Positions 1 through 5,229 of a DNA stretch of 5,229 nt are shown here, one piece after another. A program made the position numbers and the translations under genes. The DNA lies in contig RFLL01000010.1 of the NCBI GenBank assembly GCA_003693905.1, positions 1 through 5,229 of the forward strand. Direction: 5' to 3'. Numbering within the stretch: position 1 is the stretch's first letter; every line of letters begins with the position of its first letter. Source of the DNA: Alphaproteobacteria bacterium (GTDB lineage Bacteria; Pseudomonadota; Alphaproteobacteria; Kiloniellales; J153). The notes under the pieces were generated by a model that was not told where the DNA came from, searched no databases, and saw only the letters and a program-made list of their open reading frames with translations.

Positions 1-72
1 GGCGAGGCAGGCGGACATCCGTTCGGGGAGCATCCTCCGGCCTTCATGCTGCGCCCGGTCCGCGTCGCCTGA
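1..72 (+). CDS. C-terminal end of an unrecognised upstream gene (partial)
   Basis: Reading frame 1 is open from the first base and ends at a TGA at 70-72, leaving 23 residues that finish with the sequence MLRPVRVA. Most codons end in G or C, like the clear genes in the window, and a terminator-like hairpin follows 41 bases after the stop, as expected at the end of a transcription unit. The fragment has a His/Pro/Gly-rich stretch (HPFGEHPPAF) but is too short to assign to a family, and no function is proposed. It could be a chance open frame, but the codon bias and the downstream terminator make a real gene end more likely. Confidence 0.5.
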   Translation, partial: GEAGGHPFGEHPPAFMLRPVRVA

Positions 73-113
73 ACACCGGTTCTTCGCCGCACCTGTCGAA
101 TCGAACGCACGCA

Positions 114-145
114 AAGGGCGGCCGATCAGCCGCCCTTCTGCTTTC
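114..145 (+). terminator. Intrinsic terminator-like hairpin after the upstream gene
   Basis: A perfect 9-bp inverted repeat, AAGGGCGGC at 114-122 and GCCGCCCTT at 129-137, encloses a 6-base loop. It is followed by a pyrimidine- and T-rich run (TCTGCTTTC). It lies 41 bases after the stop of the partial upstream gene and before the possible promoter of the next gene, so it probably separates two transcription units. The T tract is interrupted, so efficiency is uncertain. Confidence 0.65.
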
Positions 146-161
146 AACCTGCGATCCGCCG

Positions 162-189
162 TTGGACCCTGCCACCGATGCGCTATGAT
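162..189 (+). promoter_or_regulatory. Possible sigma-70-type promoter for the RAM-domain gene
   Basis: TATGAT at 184-189 matches the -10 consensus at five of six positions. TTGGAC at 162-167 is a weaker -35 candidate (TTG conserved, three of six matches), and the spacing is 16 bases. The site sits just after the terminator-like hairpin and about 65 bases before the start codon at 255. This is a motif match by eye and has not been tested statistically. Confidence 0.4.
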
Positions 190-254
190 GACGGCGTGAC
201 GCAGGGGCTCCTTTCCCTTCGACGTGAATCGGAAAATCGGGCGCGGGACATTCC

Positions 255-497
255 ATGCAGACGATCTTCATCATGGTCAAATGCGAGCTCGGCCAAGCCT
301 ACAAGGTGGCCGACGAAGCGGTGCAGGCGATCGAGCAGGTCTCCGAGGTCCATTCGACCTCCGGCGAATACGACCTTCTGATCAAATGTTATCTGCCGGA
401 CGACCAGGATATCGGGCATTTCGTGACCGAATCGGTCCAGACGCTGCCCGGGGTCAAGGACACCTTTACCCTGATTGCCTTCAAGGCCTTCTCCTGA
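255..497 (+). CDS. Stand-alone Lrp/AsnC ligand-binding (RAM) domain protein
   Basis: This 80-residue protein consists only of the effector-binding domain of Lrp/AsnC regulators (RAM domain, AsnC_trans_reg family). The pattern fits the beta-alpha-beta-beta-alpha-beta fold: a first strand near residues 2-10, a helix near 14-27, strands near 29-35 and 40-47, a helix near 50-62 and a last strand near 68-77. The family hallmark around SGEYDLLIK (36-44) and the LPGVKDT segment (64-70) are both visible. The helix-turn-helix found in full-length Lrp (about 150-160 residues) is absent, and no coding sequence for it lies upstream before 255, so this looks like a genuine short family member and not a truncation. 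A modest GGGA ribosome site lies 6 bases before the ATG. Known RAM-only proteins form ring-like oligomers that bind amino acids, and some associate with full-length Lrp proteins. A role as a cytoplasmic amino-acid sensor or modulator is inferred from that. The domain assignment is firm and the function is open. Confidence 0.9.
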   Translation: MQTIFIMVKCELGQAYKVADEAVQAIEQVSEVHSTSGEYDLLIKCYLPDDQDIGHFVTESVQTLPGVKDTFTLIAFKAFS

Positions 498-526
498 TCT
501 CCCCCGGCCTGCGGAGGTCCGACGAC

Positions 527-595
527 ATGTGCGGGGTATGGTGCCCGCCCGCCCTTGCGCGGCGGGACTGGCCGAGCCGCGGGGTGGTGCGCTAG
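527..595 (+). other. Possible 22-codon upstream ORF before the binding-protein gene
   Basis: An ATG at 527 opens a 22-codon frame ending in TAG at 593-595. It is preceded by a good Shine-Dalgarno match (GGAGG, 513-517) with a 9-base gap. The peptide has two Cys and two Trp residues but no run of Leu, Ile or Val, so classical attenuation by branched-chain amino acids is not supported. A 6-bp hairpin (CCCGCC 548-553 with GGCGGG 561-566) lies inside it with no T tract after it. It ends 57 bases before the next gene start. It may be a short leader ORF, or simply a chance frame in the 155-base gap. Confidence 0.2.
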
Positions 596-652
596 GATCG
601 CGCCCGGGTCCACGCGGGGCCACACACGAAAAGATCCAGGGAGGCATCAATC

Positions 653-1816
653 ATGAACAAGCGCCTGATCGCGCTGGCCGTGGGGATGGTTTTGGCGACC
701 AGCCCTGCCGCCGCCGCGCAAGCGGTCAAGATCGGGATGATTACGACGCTTTCGGGCGGCGGCAGCGCGCTCGGCATCGACATCCGCGACGGGTTTCAGC
801 TCGCCGTCGATCAGGGCGGCGGCAAGCTCGGCGGGGTCGCGGTCGAGCTGATCGTCGAGGACGACGCGCGCAAACCGGCCAAGGCAACAGACATTGCCCA
901 GCGCATGCTCAATCGCGACAAGGTCGACATCATGACCGGGATCGTCTGGTCCAACCTGGCGATCGCGGTCGTGCCCAAGGTGACGCGCGCCGGCGTGTTC
1001 TACATCAGTCCCAACGCCGGCCCTTCGCTGCTGGCCGGCAAAGGCTGCCACCCCAACTACTTCAACGTCGCCTGGCAGAACGACAATCTGCACGAAGCGA
1101 TGGGCCAGTACCTGACCGACAAGGGCTACGACAACGTCTACCTGCTGGCCCCCAACTACCCGGCCGGCAAGGATGCCCTCAACGGCTTCAAGCGGTTCTA
1201 CAAGGGCGGCATCGCCGGCGAGGTCTATACCAAGCTGGGGCAGAAAGATTACGCCGCGGAAATCGCCGCCCTGCGCGCGGCCAAACCCGACGGCGTGTTC
1301 TTCTTTCTGCCCGGCGGCATGGGGATCAGCTTCCTGAAGCAGTACGACCAGGCCGGTCTGACCAGGCAGATCCCGGTGTTCGGCCCGGCCTTCTCGTTCG
1401 ATCAGACGATTCTGGCCGCGGTCGGCGAGGCGGCGCTGGGTGTCATCAATACCTCGCAGTGGAGCAAGGACCTCGACAATCCGGCCAACAAGGCTTTCGT
1501 CGCCGGATTCAAGGCGGCCTACGGGCGGCTGCCCTCGCTCTATGCCAGCCAGGGATACGACGCGGCGCGGCTGATCGGTGCGGCGCTGGCGGCAACCGGC
1601 GGCAACGTGGCCGACAAGGACGCCTTCCGCGATGCCCTGCGTGCGGCCGGGTTCGAATCGGTGCGCGGCAAGTTCCGCTTCGGCCCCAATCACCATCCGA
1701 TCCAGGACATCTACGTCCGTCAGGTGGTCAAGGAGGACGGCGTTCTGACCAACAAGGTGATCGGCAAGGCGTTCACCGATCATGCCGACGCCTATGCCGC
1801 CCTGTGCAAGATGTAG
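653..1816 (+). CDS. Branched-chain amino acid-type ABC transporter, periplasmic substrate-binding protein
   Basis: This 387-residue protein is the solute receptor of the Liv/HAAT-type importer encoded downstream. Residues 1-24 look like a Sec signal peptide: MNKR, a hydrophobic core, then an alanine-rich end with an AQA cleavage motif, so the mature protein probably starts at Val25 (VKIGMITTLSG). The rest fits the two-lobed Peripla_BP_6 family and its usual length. The first lobe carries VEDDARKP (68-75) and the ligand-cleft region YISPNAGPS (117-125). The hinge/second-lobe start is near LLAPNYPAGKDAL (164-176), and the FGPNHHPIQDIYV segment (343-355) is typical of the C-terminal part. There is no lipobox Cys, so it should be soluble in the periplasm. 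Cys132 and Cys385 are the only cysteines. The start is well supported by an AGGGAGG ribosome site (638-644) 8 bases before the ATG. The family also contains receptors for aromatic acids, amides and urea, so the ligand is not settled. No gene symbol is given because livJ/livK would imply a known specificity. Confidence 0.93.
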   Translation: MNKRLIALAVGMVLATSPAAAAQAVKIGMITTLSGGGSALGIDIRDGFQLAVDQGGGKLGGVAVELIVEDDARKPAKATDIAQRMLNRDKVDIMTGIVWSNLAIAVVPKVTRAGVFYISPNAGPSLLAGKGCHPNYFNVAWQNDNLHEAMGQYLTDKGYDNVYLLAPNYPAGKDALNGFKRFYKGGIAGEVYTKLGQKDYAAEIAALRAAKPDGVFFFLPGGMGISFLKQYDQAGLTRQIPVFGPAFSFDQTILAAVGEAALGVINTSQWSKDLDNPANKAFVAGFKAAYGRLPSLYASQGYDAARLIGAALAATGGNVADKDAFRDALRAAGFESVRGKFRFGPNHHPIQDIYVRQVVKEDGVLTNKVIGKAFTDHADAYAALCKM

Positions 1817-1836
1817 AACGCATGCGTCGTGACGCG

Positions 1837-1871
1837 ACGGGGCGCCCGGACGACCATCCGGCGCCCCGTTT
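1837..1871 (+). terminator. Strong hairpin between the binding-protein gene and livH
   Basis: ACGGGGCGC (1837-1845) pairs perfectly with GCGCCCCGT (1861-1869). Inside it, CGGA (1847-1850) pairs with TCCG (1857-1860) after a single bulged C, leaving a 6-base loop. The stem is followed only by a short TTT (1869-1871), so termination may be partial. It starts 20 bases after the stop of the binding-protein gene and ends about 50 bases before livH. Such elements often let the receptor be expressed above the membrane subunits, either by partial termination or by protecting the 3' end of the upstream mRNA. Confidence 0.7.
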
Positions 1872-1920
1872 GCCGTACCGTCCCTGACGCCATGCCCGCA
1901 TCTCCGGCATCCGTTTGGCC

Positions 1921-2832
1921 ATGCTGATCGTCGAACAGGTTCTCAACGGGCTGCAACTCGGGGTCATGCTGTTTCTGCTGGCCGCCGGGCTGACGCTGGT
2001 GCTCGGCATCATGAACCTGATCAATCTGGCGCACGGGTCGCTCTACATGATCGGCGCTTTCGTCGCCGCCAGCGTCGCCGGATGGACCGGCTCCTTCGTG
2101 CTCGGGCTGCTGGCTGCCTTGCCGGCGGCCGCACTCGTGGGCATGGCGATCGAGGTCGTCGCGCTCAGGCGCCTTTATGCCCGCGACCATCTCGACCAGG
2201 TGCTGGCCACGTTCGGCCTGATCCTGTTCTTCAACGAACTGGTCTCGATCGTCTGGGGACCGCGGGCCTTGTTCCTCGATACGCCGCGGTGGCTGTCCGG
2301 GGCGGTCGAAATTCTGCCCGGTCTGCCCTATCCCGCCTATCGCCTGGCGGTGCTTGCCGTCGGCCTCGCGGTCGCCGTTTTTCTGGCCTGGCTGGTGCGA
2401 CGCACCCGGCTCGGCATGCTGATCCGCGCCGGCGCCACGAACCGGGAAATGGTGGCCGCGCTGGGAGTCAACATCCGCCTTCTCTATACCCTCGTCTTCG
2501 GTCTCGGCGCGATGCTGGCCGGGCTCGCCGGCGTGATGGCGGGACCGATCTATGCCGTCGAGGTCGGCATGGGCGAGCACATCCTGATCCTGACCTTCGT
2601 GGTCATCGTCATCGGCGGCATCGGCTCGATCCGCGGTGCCCTGGCCGGCGCCCTTCTCGTCGGTCTGGTCGACACCCTGGGCCGCGCCTTTCTGCCCACC
2701 CTGTTCGGCGCCGCGATGGGGCCGGCGGCGGCCAGCGGCGTCGGTGCGTCGCTGGCTTCGATGGCGATCTACATCGTGATGGCCGCGGTGCTGGCGTTGC
2801 GCCCGCGCGGGCTGTTTCCCGTTCATGGCTAG
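1921..2832 (+). CDS. livH: Branched-chain amino acid-type ABC transporter permease LivH
   Basis: This inner-membrane protein of about 303 residues is one of the two channel-forming subunits of the importer. It is very hydrophobic, with about eight membrane segments, and belongs to the BPD_transp_2 permease family. The N-terminal LNGLQLGVMLFLLAAGLTLV and the following GIMNLINLAHGSLYMIGAF are classic LivH signatures. The cytoplasmic segment RAGATNREMVAALGVN (residues 169-184) is the ATPase-contact region, and GGIGSIRGA (232-240) is the conserved C-terminal motif. The ATG at 1921 is preferred because it gives the usual LivH N-terminus; an in-frame TTG at 1915 would add only two residues. An in-frame stop at 1885-1887 excludes longer forms. 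Neither start has a clear Shine-Dalgarno sequence, which is odd for the first gene after a 104-base gap. The last 8 bases overlap livM. Confidence 0.93.
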   Translation: MLIVEQVLNGLQLGVMLFLLAAGLTLVLGIMNLINLAHGSLYMIGAFVAASVAGWTGSFVLGLLAALPAAALVGMAIEVVALRRLYARDHLDQVLATFGLILFFNELVSIVWGPRALFLDTPRWLSGAVEILPGLPYPAYRLAVLAVGLAVAVFLAWLVRRTRLGMLIRAGATNREMVAALGVNIRLLYTLVFGLGAMLAGLAGVMAGPIYAVEVGMGEHILILTFVVIVIGGIGSIRGALAGALLVGLVDTLGRAFLPTLFGAAMGPAAASGVGASLASMAIYIVMAAVLALRPRGLFPVHG

Positions 2833-3844
2833 GCGCGCGATCCTGGCCACGGCCGCGGTCGTCGGCCTGATCCTGCCGTTGGCTGCGACGGCATCGGGGC
2901 AGGAGTATCTGATCGGCGTGGCTACGCGGATTCTGATTCTTGCTCTGGCCGGGCTCAGCCTCAACCTGATCCTCGGCTACGGCGGCATGGTCAGCTTCGG
3001 CCACGCCGCGTTCTTCGGCGTCGGCGCCTATGCCGTCGCCATCCTCGCCTATCACGACACCATGGGCGAGCCGGTGCTGACCTGGCCGATCGAGCTCGCC
3101 GGTACGCAAAGCGCGTTCGTCGCCTGGCCGGCGGCGATGCTGATCTCCGCCCTGTTCGCGCTGGTCGTCGGTGCCATCAGCCTGCGCACCGGCGGGCTTT
3201 ATTTCATCATGATCACGCTCGCCTTCGCGCAGATGCTGTTTTTCTTCTTCGTCGGCCTCGAGACCTACGGCGGCGACGACGGGCTGAGTCTGTGGGCGCG
3301 CTCCAGCGCCGGCCCGCTCGACCTCGGCGACCCGGCTACATTCTATTACCTGACGCTGGGCCTGGTGGCGCTCGTGCTCGGGTTCAAGGCGCGTCTGGTG
3401 GCGGCGCGCTTCGGCCTTGCGCTTCAAGGCATCCGCGACAACGAGCAGCGGATGCGCGCGCTCGGTTTCGCCACTTTGCGCTACAAGCTCGCCGCCTTCG
3501 TCCTCGCCGGGGCGGTGGCCGGTCTGGCCGGAGCCCTGATGGCCAATCACAGCGAGTTCGTCAGCCCCGCGCTTCTGTCGTGGCAGCGCTCGGGCGAAAT
3601 GCTGGTGATCGTCATCCTCGGCGGCATGGGCACCGTCTACGGCCCCGTCGCCGGGGCGATCGTCTTTTTCACCCTCGAAGAACTCCTGTCCCAGTGGACC
3701 ACGCACTGGATGATCGTGCTCGGACCGCTGCTCGTGCTCGTCGTTCTTTATGCCAAACGCGGTCTCTGGGGACTGGTCGAGGACGCGAGCCGGGCGCGCC
3801 CGCTCCCGGGCAAGGAAGAACGCCGGGGAGAGCCCGCCTCATGA
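2825..3844 (+). CDS. livM: Branched-chain amino acid-type ABC transporter permease LivM
   Basis: The second permease subunit, 339 residues, pairs with LivH to form the transmembrane pathway. It belongs to the same BPD_transp_2 family but to the LivM branch, shown by GYGGMVSFGHAAFFGVGAYA (residues 51-70), the ATPase-contact loop IRDNEQRMRALG (203-214) and GGMGTVYGP (266-274). There are several hydrophobic membrane segments, and the charged C-terminal tail (about 310-339) is likely cytoplasmic. The start overlaps the end of livH by 8 bases (the ATG at 2825 lies within the final livH codons) and has no clear ribosome site of its own, so translation is probably coupled to livH. The length is normal for the family. 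The stop overlaps the livG start as ATGA. Confidence 0.94.
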   Translation: MARRAILATAAVVGLILPLAATASGQEYLIGVATRILILALAGLSLNLILGYGGMVSFGHAAFFGVGAYAVAILAYHDTMGEPVLTWPIELAGTQSAFVAWPAAMLISALFALVVGAISLRTGGLYFIMITLAFAQMLFFFFVGLETYGGDDGLSLWARSSAGPLDLGDPATFYYLTLGLVALVLGFKARLVAARFGLALQGIRDNEQRMRALGFATLRYKLAAFVLAGAVAGLAGALMANHSEFVSPALLSWQRSGEMLVIVILGGMGTVYGPVAGAIVFFTLEELLSQWTTHWMIVLGPLLVLVVLYAKRGLWGLVEDASRARPLPGKEERRGEPAS

Positions 3845-4596
3845 GCACGGCGCTTCTCGACATCGCCGGGCTGACCAAGGCCTACGGGGCGGTGATTGCC
3901 TGCGACCATGTGTCCCTGACCATCGCGCCGGGCGAGGTTCATGCCCTGATCGGTCCCAACGGCGCCGGCAAGACGACGTTGATTGCCCAGATTGCCGGCG
4001 AGCGCCTGCCCGACAGCGGCCGCATCGTGCTCGACGGACACGACATCACCCGCCTGCCGGTGCACGCCCGTGCGCGGCGCGGACTCGGCCGCTCGTTTCA
4101 GGTCGCCAGCATCTTCCCGCGCCTGTCGGTTCTCGACAACGTGGCGCTGGCGGTACAGGCCCATGCCGGGCACAGCTTCGGCTTCTGGCGCCCGGCCCGG
4201 CGCGACGAGGCGTTGCGCGGGCCGGCCCGGGCCACCCTGGCCAGGGTCGGCCTTGCGGCCCGCGCCGAAGCGCTGGCGGCGGCCCTTGCCCACGGCGAAC
4301 AGCGGCAACTGGAACTGGCGATGGCGCTGGCCGGGGCCCCGCGGCTGCTGCTGCTCGACGAACCGACGGCCGGCATGGGCCCGACCGACACCGCACGCAT
4401 GATCGCCCTTCTGAACGAGCTGAAGGGGGACGTGGCTATTCTTCTGGTCGAGCACGACATGGACGCGGTGTTCGCTCTGGCCGACCGCATCAGCGTCATG
4501 GTCTACGGCCGCCTCATCGCCACCGGCACGCCCGCGGCCGTGCGCGCCGATCCCGAGGTGCGCCGCGCCTATCTGGGCGAGGACGAGGTCGCCTGA
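3841..4596 (+). CDS. livG: Branched-chain amino acid-type ABC transporter ATP-binding protein LivG
   Basis: This 251-residue cytoplasmic ATPase is one of the two that drive the importer. All nucleotide-binding motifs are present in order: Walker A GPNGAGKT (38-45), Q-loop Gln87 in RSFQ, the signature AHGEQRQLE (150-158, the usual LivG variant of LSGGQ), Walker B LLLLDEP (169-175) with catalytic Glu174, and switch histidine His205 in VEHDM. The FPRLSVLDNV stretch after the Q-loop and the C-terminal VRRAYLGE end are typical of LivG. The length matches the family. The start overlaps the livM stop by 4 bases (ATGA), with a GGGGAG ribosome site at 3825-3830. The protein appears fully competent for ATP hydrolysis. 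It is expected to form a heterodimer with LivF on the cytoplasmic face of LivH/LivM. Confidence 0.95.
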   Translation: MSTALLDIAGLTKAYGAVIACDHVSLTIAPGEVHALIGPNGAGKTTLIAQIAGERLPDSGRIVLDGHDITRLPVHARARRGLGRSFQVASIFPRLSVLDNVALAVQAHAGHSFGFWRPARRDEALRGPARATLARVGLAARAEALAAALAHGEQRQLELAMALAGAPRLLLLDEPTAGMGPTDTARMIALLNELKGDVAILLVEHDMDAVFALADRISVMVYGRLIATGTPAAVRADPEVRRAYLGEDEVA

Positions 4597-5229
4597 TGCT
4601 GCGGATCGAGGGCCTGGAAACCTGTTACGGCGACAGCCAGGTGCTGTTCGGTCTCGATCTCCACATCGCCCCCGGCGAAGTCGTCACCCTGCTCGGACGC
4701 AACGGCATGGGCAAGACGACCACCGTGCGCTCGATCATGGGCCTGGTGCGCCCGCGGGCCGGGCGGATCACGTTCGACGGCCGCGACCTGACCGGGCGCC
4801 CGGCCTATGTCGTGGCCCGCGCCGGCATCGGCCTGGTTCCCGAAGGCCGGCAGATCTTCCCCAACCTGACGGTCTATGAAAACCTGGTTGCCACCGCACG
4901 CCCGCCGGCAGCAAATGCCGACGCCGCCGGGCCGCCATGGACTCTGGAGCGGGTGCTGGAGCTGTTTCCCCCCTTGCGCGAACGCCTGGCGCGCACGGGG
5001 ACGCAACTGTCGGGCGGCGAGCAGCAGATGCTGGCAATCGGACGGGCGCTGATGACCAATCCGCGTCTGCTCATCCTCGACGAAGCGACGGAAGGGCTGG
5101 CACCGCTGGTGCGCAGCGAGATATGGCGCACCCTGGCAACGCTCAAGGCCGCGGGCCAGGCGATTCTGGTGATCGACAAGAACCTGACGGCGCTGACCCG
5201 TCTGGCCGATCGCCACACGATCATCGAAA
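4596..5229 (+). CDS. livF: Branched-chain amino acid-type ABC transporter ATP-binding protein LivF (3' end beyond window)
   Basis: The frame is open from the ATG at 4596 to the window end, giving 211 residues; LivF proteins are usually about 230-240, so roughly the last 25 are missing. It is the second ATPase of the importer and partner of LivG. Walker A is GRNGMGKT (34-41). The Q-loop region has the LivF-type form VPEGRQIFPNLTVYENL (81-97), the signature is LSGGEQQ (138-144) and Walker B is LLILDE (158-163) with Glu163. Two places depart from the commonest LivF sequence: DEATEGLAP (162-170) has Ala instead of the usual Pro or Ser after DE, and the switch region reads VIDKNLTAL (192-200) where VEQN is usual. 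The ATG overlaps the livG stop by one base (TGATG), and GAGG at 4585-4588 can serve as ribosome site. These changes look like a coherent subfamily and not decay, since the frame and all core motifs are intact. Confidence 0.93.
   Translation, partial: MLRIEGLETCYGDSQVLFGLDLHIAPGEVVTLLGRNGMGKTTTVRSIMGLVRPRAGRITFDGRDLTGRPAYVVARAGIGLVPEGRQIFPNLTVYENLVATARPPAANADAAGPPWTLERVLELFPPLRERLARTGTQLSGGEQQMLAIGRALMTNPRLLILDEATEGLAPLVRSEIWRTLATLKAAGQAILVIDKNLTALTRLADRHTIIE

Noticed and set aside
548..566. Hairpin CCCGCC/GGCGGG as a terminator for the RAM-domain gene
   Set aside because: The stem is only 6 bp with a 7-base loop and is followed by ACTGGCCGAG with no T tract, so a terminator call is not supported.
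568..598. Possible promoter (CTGGCC to TAGGAT) ahead of the receptor gene
   Set aside because: The -10 matches at only four of six positions, the -35 is poor and spacing is 19 bases. A sigma-54 reading also fails because the GC of the -12 element is missing at the required distance.
647..1783. Minus-strand open frame of 378 codons opposite the receptor gene
   Set aside because: Long antisense frames are common opposite GC-rich genes; this one has no recognisable domain and mirrors the receptor frame.
475..1887. Long + strand open frame of 470 codons overlapping the receptor gene
   Set aside because: Its translation is rich in Arg, Gly and Gln with no family features. It is a frame shadow of the receptor gene, which has a signal peptide, ribosome site and clear family motifs.
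1792..2964. Minus-strand open frame of 390 codons opposite livH
   Set aside because: The translation is low-complexity (Gln, Asp, Arg and His rich), as expected from the antisense of a hydrophobic membrane protein gene.
2609..3706. Minus-strand open frame of 365 codons opposite livM
   Set aside because: It has the same antisense-of-permease composition and no domain or credible ribosome site.

Overview
The window is GC-rich DNA with tightly packed genes, all on the + strand. Strong G/C preference at third codon positions and the protein families point to a proteobacterium, most likely an alphaproteobacterium. That placement rests on general resemblance, not on a marker gene.

Layout. Positions 1-72 hold the last 23 codons of an unrecognised upstream gene, followed by a hairpin that looks like an intrinsic terminator (114-145). 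A possible sigma-70-type promoter (162-189) precedes a small gene at 255-497. It encodes a free-standing Lrp/AsnC ligand-binding (RAM) domain with no DNA-binding part. After a 155-base gap comes a branched-chain amino acid (HAAT/Liv-type) ABC transporter: a periplasmic substrate-binding protein (653-1816), a strong terminator-like hairpin (1837-1871), permease LivH (1921-2832), permease LivM (2825-3844), ATPase LivG (3841-4596) and ATPase LivF (from 4596, cut off by the window end). From livH onward the genes overlap by 8, 4 and 1 bases, which indicates translational coupling.

How they work together. The binding protein captures the solute in the periplasm. LivH and LivM form the membrane channel, and LivG and LivF power import by ATP hydrolysis. 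The hairpin after the binding-protein gene would let that protein be made in excess over the membrane parts, as is usual for such operons. The RAM-domain protein may sense an amino acid and act through a partner regulator, but nothing in the window proves a link to the transporter. The transported solute cannot be fixed from sequence: it may be leucine/isoleucine/valine, but related systems also carry aromatic acids, amides and other small carboxylates.

This is mostly an ordinary transporter locus. No mobile element, CRISPR array, RNA gene or clearly new system was found. The points most worth a second look are the stand-alone RAM protein beside the operon and the non-standard Walker B and switch-region residues in LivF.
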